64,000 nucleotides of DNA, from the NCBI GenBank assembly GCA_946894095.1, contig OX335642.1, positions 3,917,021-3,981,020 of the forward strand, written 5' to 3'. Under the pieces are notes generated by a model, which was not told the origin of the DNA, did no database searches, and saw only the letters and a list, made by a program, of their open reading frames with translations. The position numbers were made by a program, and so were the translations under genes. This document shows, piece by piece, positions 46,025 to 57,706 of the stretch (position 1 is its first letter; the number at the start of each line of letters is the position of its first letter). This stretch comes from Incurvaria masculella. Its lineage: Eukaryota > Arthropoda > Insecta > Lepidoptera > Incurvariidae.

Positions 46025-46606
46025 GAGCCCCTAGTCGGACTGCTCACCTAAATTGGCGTTTACGGAATTTCAAAGTTACGTAAAATCGGCAAACCCCATA
46101 CAAGTCTTATACTTATTCTGTGGTTTTACTTCTCCAATCTTTTAAAATCAAACTCGGACTACCAAATTTGTATGAAAACGCGGAATCGGGGTAAACGGCA
46201 GTCACCGTATTTACGGCGACGATGAGTAAGTTGTCAAATGAAATTCAGATTCGCAAATGTTACTTAGCTTAACGCCAACTGCGCGCGTTCTTCCATCTAT
46301 ACTGATATTATAAACGCGAAAGTAACTCGTTCTGTCTGTTACATGGAGAGCCTGGACCGAAAGGACATTAGCTACATTTTGTGGCGATAATTAACCACAA
46401 AGGAGTTGAAAAGTGGGATGACACTATGTTTGGGGAACTCATGTAACATAAAATGTTATGTTCAGCCCAACATCAGTCGGAATCGACATTGACTCGAGCG
46501 GAGCCGGGTGCCTTAGGCGGCGACGCGACGGCGCCATACATTTGAAAACGCCAGTCGATCGGTTGGCGTAAACGCCAATTTAGGTGACAATTCGGACTAG
46601 GGGCTC
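46025..46606. mobile_element. Foldback MITE (CACCTAAATTGGCG family), copy 2, interrupted
   Basis: The ends GAGCCCCTAGTCGGAC and GTCCGAATTGTCACC-type (inverted) are complete. About 215 bp at 46296-46510 belongs to another repeat: TCTATACTGATATTATAAAC at one end and GAGCGGAGCCGGGTGCC at the other, resembling a Helitron-like element. Confidence 0.8.
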
Positions 46607-46614
46607 AGAACGGT

Positions 46615-46982
46615 CAGTCTGAGTTCTCACCTAAATTGGCGTTTACGGCAAACCGATCCACTGGTGTTTTCCGTAAAAACGTCAAACTCCACACAAGTTT
46701 TTACTAGATATTCTGTGGTCTTACTTCTTCAAGCTATTAAAGTCAAACTCGGGCTTCCGATTTATATGAAAACGTCGTCGTAAACGGCAACGTCGACGTA
46801 AACGGCAACGTCGACGTATTTACGGCAACGTTGAGTAAGCTGTCAAATCAAACTCGGACTCGCAAAAGTTAGTTCGATTAACACCCACTGGCGCGCTCTT
46901 CAATTTCTCCTTACATTTGAAAACGCCAGTCGATCGTTTTGCCGTAAACGCCAATTCAGGTGACTCTTCGGACTAGGGGCTT
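46615..46982. mobile_element. Foldback MITE (CACCTAAATTGGCG family), copy 3
   Basis: It lies 9 bp after copy 2 in the same arrangement. The palindromic core AACGGCAACGTCGACGT is tandemly duplicated inside this copy (46785-46825). Confidence 0.85.
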
Positions 46983-47013
46983 AGATCCAAATGCCAAACG
47001 GCCAACGTAACAC

Positions 47014-47207
47014 CCGTGGGTGTGGGCGGAAGTTCGCGCATGCACCGGCCGTGCGGGCGAAGTTCGGTGCTGCGGCGGCTGCGGCCGGCGACCGGTCGGC
47101 GGTGGCGTCCGCGGCGCGCGGAGGAGACAGGGAGCGCGAGTAAAAGGGAAAGGCCTGGGTGAACCAGTTCTGCGCCTCCGGACAGAGAATGTTAAGGCGC
47201 TTCGACC
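47014..47207 (-). CDS. Isolated exon-like segment, function unknown
   Basis: On the minus strand TTCTATCTAG precedes and GTGTTA follows a 194-nt open segment (phase 1 in, phase 0 out). It reads RLNILCPEAQNWFTQAFPFY, then SRSLSPPRAADATADRS, an Ala run and PNFARTAGACANFRPHP. Third positions are mostly G or C, like the proven exons here and unlike the surrounding repeats. I recognise no domain. It may be one exon of a long-intron gene whose other exons I cannot see, or a GC-rich promoter patch that looks coding by chance. Confidence 0.3.
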
Positions 47208-47566
47208 CTAGATAGAACATGAGGTATTATGCTATCTTGACGGGTATGTACTAAGGCTATAAGGGCTACATAATAAGTGCACCTTGGCAGTAAAACCGAC
47301 TTGCATGCCGTCATTGTATGTACGTTTTATTTTTATGTAAAACCCCAACCACACCATATGTCTTTATTGGTTAATTATAAATTCTGTCTGTTCTGTGTCT
47401 GCCGGGCACATAGGCCTGGCATGCGCGCGCAGGTACATCCTATTTTAATGGCCGGGCATCCCGTGATGGCCAATTATTTTTTTTTGTTTGAATGCTAATC
47501 TCTAGCTAGCCAATTCTTGAGGAAAGTTATAGACTAACATCACGCTACGGCCTTTGGGCGCCGAGC

Positions 47567-47820
47567 AAAAAAACCGGCCAAGCGCAAGTAGGACTCTAAC
47601 ACGAAGGGTTCCGTACCATCGTACAAGACATAACAAAAAAAATACATATTTTTTATCCCCTTTAAACCCTTTATTTTTTTATTTTACCTATTTCTTGTTA
47701 TAGCGGCAAAATAAATACACACTCTGTGAAAATTCTAGTTGCCTACCTATTACGGTTCATAAGATACAGCCCTGTGACAGACGGACAGACAACGGACACC
47801 CTTTCCGTACGGAACCCTAA
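47567..47820 (+). repeat. GGTTCCGTACC/(GGAC)n repeat, copy 3
   Basis: CCGGCCAAGCGCAAG and GAAGGGTTCCGTACC on the left, GTACGGAACCCTAAA on the right; the GGAC run is reduced to two or three units. Confidence 0.85.
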
Positions 47821-48844
47821 AGAGCCATGAAAAAACTAAGCGGAAACTTAGATGCGACTCGGTTGAGCTCCCGCCAAGGGTGAATTTTACCGGGTTCCGC
47901 TCGGGTGATTGGCCAAAACAAAACGTGAAGACGCGCAGGCGTTATCTCAGTTCTGTGATCGAAACGAATGATAACTATACTTACGATACGTATATCATAA
48001 ATGTCCACGCAATCGTATAAGTATAATAACTGCAGAGTTTCGGAATACATGCGGGTATCCGTAAAATAATGTAATCATACTTGTGAAAGAATCATAACAT
48101 GCGTTGGAAAGAAAAAAGTAAACTGTCAAAAAAGAGATTTGGCTTGGGGCGCAGGAATACCTAACTGACCTTCACAAAACCTAGCCTAACATGAGCTATC
48201 CTAAGCGTGATTAAAATAGCATTTAAATATTTAAGTAAACAGTGTTCAGATATTTTAAATTTCCCGATACCCCTTAAGAGAGTGTTGTTTAATTTCCCCG
48301 CAGGCGGCAGCGCTCATCCAGTTCATATATTAAACGTCAGGTATTGGATATGACGCAGCACACGTTACGCACAACGGCTAAATGTAGTGCCTCCCTCCGG
48401 CCACACAGCGAGCGACAAGCAACGCGAAACAATGCGAGCGCACAATCTCAGAAGAATATAACGCTGGAATCATACAAAATTGTTCCAAATTTTGTGTTAT
48501 CTCATAACGCGGAATTTCCCTGCAGAAGGAAAATTAAAATATATCCTTCCTTATTTTTTGCCTGAAAAAGAAAGAAATAATAATATCCATAACTATAATT
48601 ACTAACCCGAGATTGTGCAGACCAACCTAAACGGTTTTTATATTGGTTGTATTTTTGAACGACACAATGTATTCATTGGCGGTAAAAACTTATTTACTTA
48701 ATCTGTGGGTGAAAACATTTTCGCAGTTTCAGGTTTATCGGTTTTGTTACACTTTTCAAAACCCCCATATTACGGACAACAAAAGCCATTAAATCTGAAA
48801 AAAAAACACTGAAAAATAAAGTTTATTTGCGGGTTCTGAGTGGT
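47821..48844. other. Unassigned spacer
   Basis: No gene recognised; a partial MITE-like stretch near 48640-48790 has GCAGTTTCAGGTTTATCGG. Confidence 0.45.
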
Positions 48845-49200
48845 CAGTCTGAGTCCTCACCTAAATTGGCGTTTACGGCAAACCGATCGACTGGCGTTTT
48901 CCGTAAAAACGTGAAACTCCATACAAGTTTTTACTAGATATTCTGTGGTTTTACTTCTTCAAGCTATCAAAGTCAAACTCGGACTTCCGATTTGTATGAA
49001 AACGCGGAGTGGACGTAAACGGCAACGTCGACATATTTATGGCAACGTTGAGTAAGCTGTCAAATCAAACTCGGACTCGCAAATGTTAATTCGTTTAACG
49101 CCCACTGCGCGCGCTCTTCAATTTTTCCATACATTTGAAAACGCCAGTCGATCGGTTTGCCGTAAACGCCAATTTAGGAGACAACTGAGACTACCGGCTC
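48845..49200. mobile_element. Foldback MITE (CACCTAAATTGGCG family), copy 4
   Basis: Complete, with ends TCCTCACCTAAATTGGCG and CCAATTTAGGAGACAACTG, and the same internal landmarks as copies 1 and 3. Confidence 0.85.
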
Positions 49201-49837
49201 TGTACTGAGTTGATCGAATCCGCGGATCAATGAAATTGTGAAATTGAAAAATGCAAACCACATGAAGGTTACACTATGTAAATTTACAAGCTTCCATCTT
49301 ATTTATAAGCAATGTAACCGTAAGTAAACTATCGGATTTCAGGTAGCTGGATGTGGAGTAAATAGATCATCACCACCAGAAGTGGAATAAATAAATTAAA
49401 TATAATATAATATAATAATAAATTAAAGTTTTTTATTTAATAAATGAAATTAAAATAAAAATTAAATGAAATGAAATTATGAAAGTTATTGTCGCAACTA
49501 CGCGTCGCGTTGCTCAAAGCGCTATAATTTTTGCGCTCTGTGTACAAAACACTTTGTAATTTCGGATTTTATCTATATTCGCTCTCGATGGCCGTCGCCC
49601 CTTCGTGTTGCCTCCGCTAGAGTGATCTGAATTCCATCAGCTAGAGCAAGAGTGATGTCTTCCGACCGGATGTTTTGCAATTAGCGGCTCACGCAGACAC
49701 ACACAACTCGATAGTCCCAATAAGACCACAGGTGGCCAAACCCGTTGAATTTGGCCTCCAAGAAAGTACAAATCTCTCAAATAAGTATAAATAAGTACGT
49801 ATACTGTGACTTAAATATTTACGTGTCGTGAGAACGA

Positions 49838-49925
49838 GGAATTCCTCTTTGGTAGCGGTGAGGCAACGCAAGCCTGGGTTCAAATCTCCGCCCTGTTCAT
49901 GCTCCACTTTATTTTGCGGGCCGAG
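49838..49925 (+). mobile_element. tRNA-derived SINE fragment
   Basis: GGTAGCGGTGAGGCAACG and the box-B-like AGCCTGGGTTCAAATCTCC, followed by CGCCCTGTTCATGCTCCACT, which resembles the 3' body of the SINE at 63593. Confidence 0.6.
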
Positions 49926-50109
49926 TGCACGAAAGGACAAAAAATCAAAATCAACGTCAATGTACGATCAAACACGTCACTTTGTGTGGACAGTATGGAA
50001 AGAACTCTATGCGTTTCACTAAAAGTGACGTGTTTGAACATTGATTAACTCAGCCGTTTCTTCGTGTTACCAGGGCTAAGTCGCATAAACGCATTTCGTC
50101 ATTTCGTCA

Positions 50110-50260
50110 GATTGCGAGCTTTTCCATGGTTCGGAATGCATGCAAAACTGTACGTCTCCGCCCTCTACCATTGGATGAAAAGATGGTGGAAAATTGTCCG
50201 CGTTTTCCATCCAGTTCAGTGTAGCCGTGCTGATCCTGGCATGGTACCTAATTCATGGTA
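50110..50260 (+). mobile_element. 5S-derived SINE, body fragment
   Basis: GGTTCGGAATGCATGCAAAA, CATTGGATGAAAAGATGG and GTTCAGTGTAGCCGTGC; head and tail are missing. Confidence 0.7.
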
Positions 50261-50679
50261 CCTCCAAGCATGTTATGAAATGCACCTAAAATAAGATTTA
50301 ATCACTAACTTTTAACTTGCCCGGCGAGTTCATTTACCAGGATAAACCACTGAGCTTGATATTCATTACTTTGATGAATGCTGTAATTATGGACTCGAGG
50401 AGCAAAGCACTATATTTGGTAATATGGCTGGTAACTTTCTTTTGTTGATCATGCCGCACTTACATAATTGTACAAAGTTACATCTGTAAACATACATATG
50501 TTGAGTTTCTTTTTCATCTAAGTGTTGAGTACGCTTATTATTGGAATTCAGTGCTCAGGAATCAGGATTTTTCAGGAGGAAAAACGGTTATCAATACGAT
50601 TCGCATTGAATGAAAGATGGTTCAAGCGATAATAGACAATTTTCCGAATTCAATGTATCGATCTGTTCTGTCTGCACGT

Positions 50680-50845
50680 GCAAAATCCCTGATATGACTG
50701 ACCACTCTTGCAAACTCCCCTGATAGGAGTGACTACTCATGCAAAGTCCCTGATAGGACCGACCCACGACCGCTTCTGCAAAAATCCCTGATAGAACTGA
50801 GCGCTCCTGCAAAATCCCCTGACATAACTGACCACTCCTCCAACC
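50680..50845. repeat. 31-bp tandem repeat, about five copies
   Basis: GCAAAATCCCCTGATA plus an ACTGACCACTCCT-type second half; units start near 50681, 50711, 50742, 50779 and 50810, the one 37-bp step reflecting a small insertion. Confidence 0.75.
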
Positions 50846-51414
50846 CCGAGTATGGCATGATAGACGATTCGGCTATGGAATACTGCAAGTCAGCGTCTAC
50901 GTAATCCCATGCGCTTGGAAGGCGAGCAATTGAAGCTAGTTAAGATTTATGTAACAATTCGCAAGGCCTACGATAAAAGAAAACGTCGACACATCTGTAT
51001 CTGCTATAATCGGTGCTGACCGCAGTTTACAGAGTATAATATTTCTTCTCGAAGAAGCGACGGTTGACACAATTTACTGTTACAGTGAATAGCATTATTT
51101 TGTGTTTTTTTGACATTGCAAGAAAAAAAATTTCTTTCGCTCACCGACTCATATATGGACGACTTACAGCTATAAGAAGCTGCCATTTATGACAGACAGA
51201 CATAGACATATATAGACAGAACTTACGTAGGGGGAACAAAAATAGGGACGTAAGGAGAATGCCCAAATCCAGGTCCCTTAGAAATCATGCGTGTCTTTTA
51301 TTGACACATATGCGATAATTTATATTTACTATTTAAACATGTTTTGAACTATCTGATTTCCCATTTTTCACGGCCGGTCACTCGTTAAAATATTAAAAGG
51401 TATTCCTCAAGAAG

Positions 51415-51820
51415 TAATTCAAAATTACTTCTTTTCCTACTAACAGTATGAATAAGACAAGGACAGAACAACGCTTAGTACTTCCTTTGTCACAAGACAT
51501 GTTCGGGTAGCTCCGTCCGGTAAGGGAGAAAAAAGGCGTATTTAAAATTATTCTTAGGACCAATGTGAAGGATTGTGGCTTATGAAACATCAAACAGACA
51601 TTAAAATCTATCCATTTTTATTGCATTTCGACATGATTTCGACGGGAGCATTTTGCTCTCCGCTGAGCTCTCTGGTGTCTCTAAAACATGAATAACCTCA
51701 AAACCGCATTTTGTCAATAACTTTAAAATGACAATGAATTTGGTCTTCAAAATTCATAACTCGAAAAGTTATATTATTTTCTAAATTATAACACTAGTTT
51801 GGAAGATAGACACTAACATT
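51415..51820. repeat. Dispersed repeat, copy 1 of a pair
   Basis: It shares ACTTCTTTTCC, AATAAGACAAGGACAGA, GTTCGGGTAGC, CCGTCCGGTAAGGGAGAAAA and AGCTCTCTGGTGTCTCTAAA in order with 60650-61045. No coding capacity; the ends are not resolved. Confidence 0.8.
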
Positions 51821-51885
51821 TTAAGGGGCCCAAAATGTATGGGCATTCTCCTTAGATTTTAAAATAACTCCTTACTTTGATGATA

Positions 51886-52266
51886 TTTTTTTTTTATGTG
51901 ACTGGACATGGATGGCTAATACCACACCTTCTGTCATGGTATTAGCCCAACACACCACATGGGAACTAGGTGCCATGCCAGGACCTTCCTTATATTGCAC
52001 GGCTACATTGAACTGGATGGAAAACACGGACAATTTTCATTGCCGCTTCGACCATCGTTCATCCAATGCGATGGTACCAACCCGGGCGGCATTAACCCTA
52101 CCACCTATTAAGTGAGGAAGGGGACCTACAGTTTAAAGTGGAATCCGAACCACGGCCAGCCTCTCTCAACGGTCAAATGGTCACCCATCCAAGACCAGAC
52201 CGGACCCAGCGTTGCTTAACTTCGGAGAGCGATCGCCGAAGTGTCGCGCCACTGGGCCACTGAGGC
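51886..52266 (-). mobile_element. 5S rRNA-derived SINE, best copy
   Basis: Read on the minus strand it starts GCCTCAGTGGCCCAGTGG and contains TCCGAAGTTAAGCAACG and TTGGATGGGTGACC. These correspond in order to the box A/intermediate and box C regions of 5S rRNA, the internal Pol III promoter. A family-specific body follows, then a tail ending in ATCCATGTCCAGTCACAT and an A-run. This is the layout of SINE3-class elements. At 381 bp it is the most complete of about 14 copies or fragments in the window. Confidence 0.88.
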
Positions 52267-52974
52267 TGAATATTAGGCTTTCATTAGAGAGTGATCTGGA
52301 GACGCCGATTGAAGGCATTTAGTGTGGCGAACTATCCAATAATGGAAGAAGCGATCTAGATGACGGGATAGACACTTTGGATGCAGTGCTAGACGACTAA
52401 CCAATATGTTTCCATAACTAAATTAAATTGCTTAAAATGAGAAAATTTACTTGAAACTTTTAAATCCAGGAGTCCAGGAATAAACAATGTCGGATATGAA
52501 TACCTCTCGCTCGGATATGACCGCATCCTTGACAAATAAATATTCAAAAATTAATATCAGCAATGGTAAGTTTTGCTCTAAATATATGTTTTTTTGTCAG
52601 GATCGTTTAAATGATTGAAGCTGAATTTGATAATACGGCAGTGACTGGTTTATTTAATCGTGTCTTGTCTCTAACCACGCACGGCTTCTCTGGCGCATTC
52701 TTTCTGCCAGCACTTGAATAGACTTTTACTTTCGTCGGGTTCACATGTCTTTGTTGTATTTTTATTTCCGTTTGCATGTGTTGTTTTTGGAGCTAGAGTG
52801 TATTATATTCTTCTTTTCCTGTTTCACTGAATGAGTTGCGAGTGTAAATAGAGGTGTATTATCGTCAGATGTACCTTTATTTTGGATTATGTTTTTTCTT
52901 TCAAATTTAATAAAAAAACAGTAGCACCCAAAAATTTTTAGCACCCAAATTAGATTTTCGGTCTTATTCACGCA

Positions 52975-53075
52975 GGAATTCCCTTTATGAGCACGGCTAC
53001 ATTGAACTGGATGAAAATAGCGGACAATTTTTAATTGCGGCTTCGATGATCTTTTCATTCAATGCGATGGCTTGA
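52975..53075 (-). mobile_element. 5S-derived SINE, body fragment, inverted
   Basis: GGCTACATTGAACTGGATG and CATTCAATGCGATGG on the plus strand are the inverted body landmarks. Confidence 0.75.
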
Positions 53076-53089
53076 CACTAATTAAGTCC

Positions 53090-53312
53090 GCCCTGGCATA
53101 GATAAAGGATAGAAGCCCAGGTCGGTAGGCCACCTAGCAGGGCAAGGGCAATTACCGTTTGACATGGATTCCGTAACATGGGAACAGTTCGCATTTGTGA
53201 CCAATTGCACTTACCCAACTCAGAAAGAAAGTGGTGCACGAACGGGGTGGTAATTGAATCCATGACCTCTGGCATGATAATCTAGGCCCGCGTCTCTCAG
53301 CTACGAGTTGCC
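53090..53312 (-). mobile_element. tRNA-derived SINE
   Basis: On the minus strand the head reads GGCAACTCGTAGCTGAGAG and CAGAGGTCATGGATTCAAT, followed by a body (CCCCGTTCGTGCACCACTTT) shared with the SINE at 63593-63770. Confidence 0.7.
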
Positions 53313-53679
53313 TTTTTTCTTTTTTGGATCTTTTCCTAACTTTCATTTCTTTAGTTAGTTCGATGACCGGTCGCTCGGCTAGACGTATGTACATAAGTGT
53401 GCAATTAATAATAATTAAACTTACTCAATACGACATTAATTGTAACTGGGTCTATAAATGAATGGATGTCCATGCACACACACATGCGTATAGCTGTATA
53501 TGTATGTGTGTGTGTCCAAATAAGTGTACGCTTGATTTTGAGCACTCTATCTAATTAGAAATTGTGATCTGACTGTGTTTACGGTTTCTAGGTGATTGCA
53601 TCAATTGGAGACCTCACACATTCAAAACCTAACCTAGCCTAACAACGCATAGAATTTTTTACATTGATGTCTGGTTTTT

Positions 53680-53867
53680 TAGGGTTCCGTACCCAAAGGG
53701 TGAAAATGGAACCCTATTACTAAGCCTCCGCTGTCCGTCCGTCTGTCACAGGGCTGTATCTCATCAACTGTAATAGGTAGGCAGTTGAAATTGTCACAGA
53801 GTGAGTATTTATTTTGCGGCTATAACAACAAATAGGTAAAATAAAAAAATAATAAAAATTAAAGGCC
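53680..53867 (-). repeat. GGTTCCGTACC repeat, copy 4, truncated
   Basis: It starts AGGGTTCCGTACCCAAAGGG and stops in the AAATTAAAG stretch, where a SINE fragment (53868) follows directly. Confidence 0.85.
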
Positions 53868-54075
53868 CGGCTTGGTACCACCGCATTGGATGAAAACAAC
53901 GGTTGAAGCGGCAATGAAAAATTGTCCGTGTTTTCCATTCAGTTCAGTGTAGCCATGCTCATAAAGGGAAGGTCCCGGCATGGCACCAAATTCCTTCGGG
54001 AATGTATTAGGCTAATATCATAATGGTAATTGTTTGGTATTAGATTAGCGATCCATGTCAGGTAGCATACAAAAA
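53868..54075 (+). mobile_element. 5S-derived SINE, body and tail
   Basis: CATTGGATGAAAACAACGG, TTTTCCATTCAGTTCAGTG, GGTCCCGGCATGGCACC and GATCCATGTCAGG in order; no head. A further tail fragment lies at 54740-54800. Confidence 0.8.
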
Positions 54076-54089
54076 TAAACCCCTGGACT

Positions 54090-54700
54090 CCTGAAACCTT
54101 ATAAACTTTGGGATCTTCCGAACCTTTGGCGTAGGTTCTAAAAGGAGTTGTGCGACCGACAGGTGGACCTAAGAGCCTTTGATGGGTTCCGTGCCTCTAC
54201 TGGACTGGAGTGCGACAAACCTATTTTTAAATCACCCGAAACGGGTGCTGCATTATATCGATGGGTGCTTCCCTCAGCGGTATGAATCCGATAAGGCCCC
54301 TTGTGCTGACGGCATCGATATAATCTAAACTGACGGGTTATGGCGACATAACAGCGGGCGCCTTTTCAGCAACGGGAGATCTTCCTAACTCTGATGAAAC
54401 TATACCTTACCGGCAGAGTGGAAGGCCGCCGTGATTCGAAAAATCCGGAAGTCCTGATCCAAACTGTATAGACTTATGATAGGCCTGCTGCCGATTTTTG
54501 GGAATATTCTGGAGAAAATGTTCACACGACGAGTCCTGCAGTACCTGGGAAAAGAAAATCTTCTACCGTGACCTTGGATGTGGTGGGGTGGCGCTCTTTA
54601 CAATCCACCAAGTGTCGGACGATAGTTCCAGGATATTATATGTTCTGTGTTTGCACGTCGGATGGTGCGTGGGGAGACGCGACTGAAAAGTTGTAAGCAT
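54090..54700 (+). mobile_element. R1-like LINE reverse-transcriptase remnant
   Basis: Across several frames it encodes WKAAVIRKIRKS, then GLLPIFGNILEKMFTRRVL, the block between fingers and palm of R1-type reverse transcriptases (…YRPIGLLP-x-L-GK-x-x-EK…). Stops and shifts show it is dead. Confidence 0.75.
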
Positions 54701-55875
54701 CGACGGTTGTAAGTATGTATATGCGGAGACAGTTGAAATTGGGCCTAATATCATGACGGTAGTAATGTAATAGCCATCCATGTCAGGCATCATAAAAAAA
54801 TGCTATAACAAAGTTAAATAACAAATACCTACGTATATACATGTTAAAACATGTTTCGCTTGCGTCATAGAAAAGGAAGAACTTTTGCAAAAACATTTAC
54901 GCCATGCCTTTGGTACAATATATATAATAATGGTAAACATTCAATTTTTCACGGACATGCATTCCGCCAAATAAATTTTCTTTCATAACGTTTTCATCTA
55001 AGGTTGAAATATTTTTCTGTTTTTCTGATAATGGCGCCATCTAGATATTGTTGAAGATATTGCAAGCGTTTTTGAAGTCACGTTTGGAGTCGTTGCTGTT
55101 GCCAATACAATCAACTCACAAACTGAGTATTCATGCGATAGATGGCGTATTGAAGTCAATGAACTGTCAGCGCACTCTTTTCAAACACCGACGATGTTGA
55201 CAGTTACTTCCAATTTCCCCTATGTAGGGCATTCCGGGAAAATACATATGTATTACATTTGGGCATTAATTATTTTGTGCGATTGATTGGTTAATGTTTT
55301 GGGCCACATGAAGACGAATTAATTTTATTTCGTTTTTAATAAGTCTGGCCCATTTGGAAACATTTTCGCCGGACTCTGCCGTACCTGTTGGGCACACTAT
55401 TTCCATTGCGTTATGTTGTATTAAAAAATCTGCACTTGGTACTGAACCATTTTCTTGAAAATGAAGTAATTTAAGAGTTAAAAAAAACATATGCATAAGT
55501 TACAAAAAGATTTTACAGACGAAATTCTGAGGTTTTTTTCTGTTAGAAAACGAATCAAATTAAAGTTGAAGATTAGGTGACGCTTCGTCAAAACTTGGAG
55601 AAATTGTTTTTTTCAAATGGATGGTTGGTAATTTTTTTAAGAAATTGGAATACATTGTGAACAGTGTCAGTCACCGTAATTGTTGTAACCACGGCATTAG
55701 GAGACCATTTTTGAGCGAACGAAACGCGTAACAGTTGGAACATTCTTGCAAATGAACTATTTTGGGCCTTTTTTATTTGCATACAAGATTATTAGAGGCG
55801 TATCACGGATATTAGTTATCAAAAAACTAAAATCTCGTTGCTCTCAGTTGATTAATTTAATGTAAAAAATATTTT
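54701..55875. other. Unassigned AT-rich spacer
   Basis: A SINE tail fragment at 54740-54800; otherwise nothing recognised. Confidence 0.45.
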
Positions 55876-56125
55876 GAAGTGAAAACTTCTTTAGCGGCGC
55901 TGAGCACTTTTTGTTGGATGGGTAAAAACTTCCAAACTCGCGTCAGGGTCACGTGATGCTGATCGAAAAAGCGTAAGATTGAAGTGAAAACTTCTTTAGC
56001 GGCGCTGAGCACTTTTTGTTGGATGGGTAAAAACTTCCAAATTCGCGTCAGGGTCACGTGATGCTGATCGAAAAAGCGTAAGATTGAAGTGAAAACTTCT
56101 TTAGCGGCGCTGAGCACTTTTTGTT
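55876..56125 (-). repeat. 105-bp tandem repeat open in one minus-strand frame
   Basis: GAAGTGAAAACTTC recurs at 55876, 55981 and 56086, giving an exact 105-bp period (2.4 units) with almost no divergence. On the minus strand each unit is a 35-codon open block containing QKVLSAAKEVFTS and RFFDQHHVTLTR. It is preceded by a Gly/Ser/Ala-rich GC-rich segment (56127-56210). No splice context or known domain supports a gene. Confidence 0.75.
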
Positions 56126-56229
56126 CCGCACCCGCCCCCGTCGGACCGCCCGCCCCGCCCCCGGCCCCGCTCCCGCTACCGCCCCCGGCCCCGCTCCCCT
56201 TGGTGTGAAGTAGCGCTACTGGCATCGTT

Positions 56230-57157
56230 TTCGCAGCCCCGTGAAAGTTCTTAAGCCCATGGGCACAATATCTTTATAAATTGTAGCCTATGTGTTATTC
56301 TGATGTATAAGCTATATTATTGTAAAGTTTCATTAGAATCCATTCAGTAGTTTTTACGTGAAAGAGTAACAAACATCCATGGATTCGAATCAAAACTGTT
56401 TGTTTCTTACTTCAGCTATCATAAACCGATTGTATCAGTTTTAGAAATTTGCGATGATGATTCTGGTAATAACGATGGTGAAAAAGTCGTCGAAATTATG
56501 GATGAAAGTTGATTTTTCTAAGAGATAAAAATTAATGTAATATATAAATAAATAACGATATAATATTATGAATAATAACATGTAAATTGTCATATTTGTG
56601 TACGATAGCGCAATAAATAAACATTGTATTCTACCTCATAAATGATAGTATTTTTGTACTTATAATTAAACACAACGTTAATACTAAAGTTTTCACTTCT
56701 GCCGGCACTCCCGGAGTGCTACCGGTGTTTTTTTTTAATTTGATTGCATTATGACAATTTGTTTATTACTTTTATTTATTGCAAAACTTTTAAAACTTGC
56801 ATTTGACATTGTCACATCTCTTTGTAATGTCAGCTGCGTTTTTAGTTGAATGAAACCAAGCTTTCCTTGGTGCCGTTTATATTCATAACAATTTATTAAC
56901 GAATACCCGGATATGACGACGATAATACGCTAAGATACGATTCTTTGCACGTGATAGAGCCGGTCTGTAGTTGCGTACCGACAAAGGTATGTACCGATGA
57001 CCCAGGTCTTTAGACCCGTTCATTTGCGAACACCCCAACAGGCCCTCACGTGTACTGCAAATCGCGTTGGGCGTCGTTGTGTCTCGACACTTCACTACAT
57101 AGTATCACTAAATTTTATTAAACAACAGCTTCTCTGTCCCTATATCCCTATGTATGC
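56230..57157. other. Unassigned spacer
   Basis: No gene recognised. A LINE-tail fragment lies at 56215-56260. Confidence 0.45.
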
Positions 57158-57161
57158 TTAA

Positions 57162-57702
57162 GGTGGCCCAACCCGGCGGGACTAACTCATTCGCGGGCAC
57201 TGTATAAAACCGTGCTGTTGCGCTCTGGGACCTTCTCTGTTTCAAAGAAAAAGACAGGCTCCGTGATGAGGAAGATGCAACATTTCCACAAAAAGATAAT
57301 GTGCATAGTGTATGATTTGGTAAGATCTACGAAAATTCTGATTTCAAAAAGACTGATGGCTAAAAGTAAACCACGACCGCTGTTGTCAAAAATGTAACAA
57401 AAACCAAATAGAAAATAAGCTATGTCTGATGACTAATCCTTTTAAGATTTTCTTACTTTATCATTGCGTAATAAACCACCAAAGTTATTGTATAAAACGC
57501 GCGAAAAATTCGAACTTTCTAAGTTATAGGGTCCGAACCCTATAACTTAGAAACCAAACCCAATTTTACAATGCCAACGGTCATCAGACATCTAGTTCGA
57601 TCAAATAAAGCTCTTTTGACCAAAATTTTGGACCTCTGATAAGAAATATGGGCGTGATCTTCTTTCCCCGTTTGTATGGGGAGTTGAGCGGGTTGGGCCA
57701 CC
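57162..57702. mobile_element. TTAA-flanked 541-bp MITE, copy B
   Basis: Same ends, same length and near-identical interior as 38968-39508, with TTAA at 57158-57161 and 57703-57706. Confidence 0.87.
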
Positions 57703-57706
57703 TTAA

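Noticed and set aside
56883..57095. 70-codon minus-strand open stretch
   Set aside because: Even base composition and no domain or splice context; probably part of an unidentified repeat.
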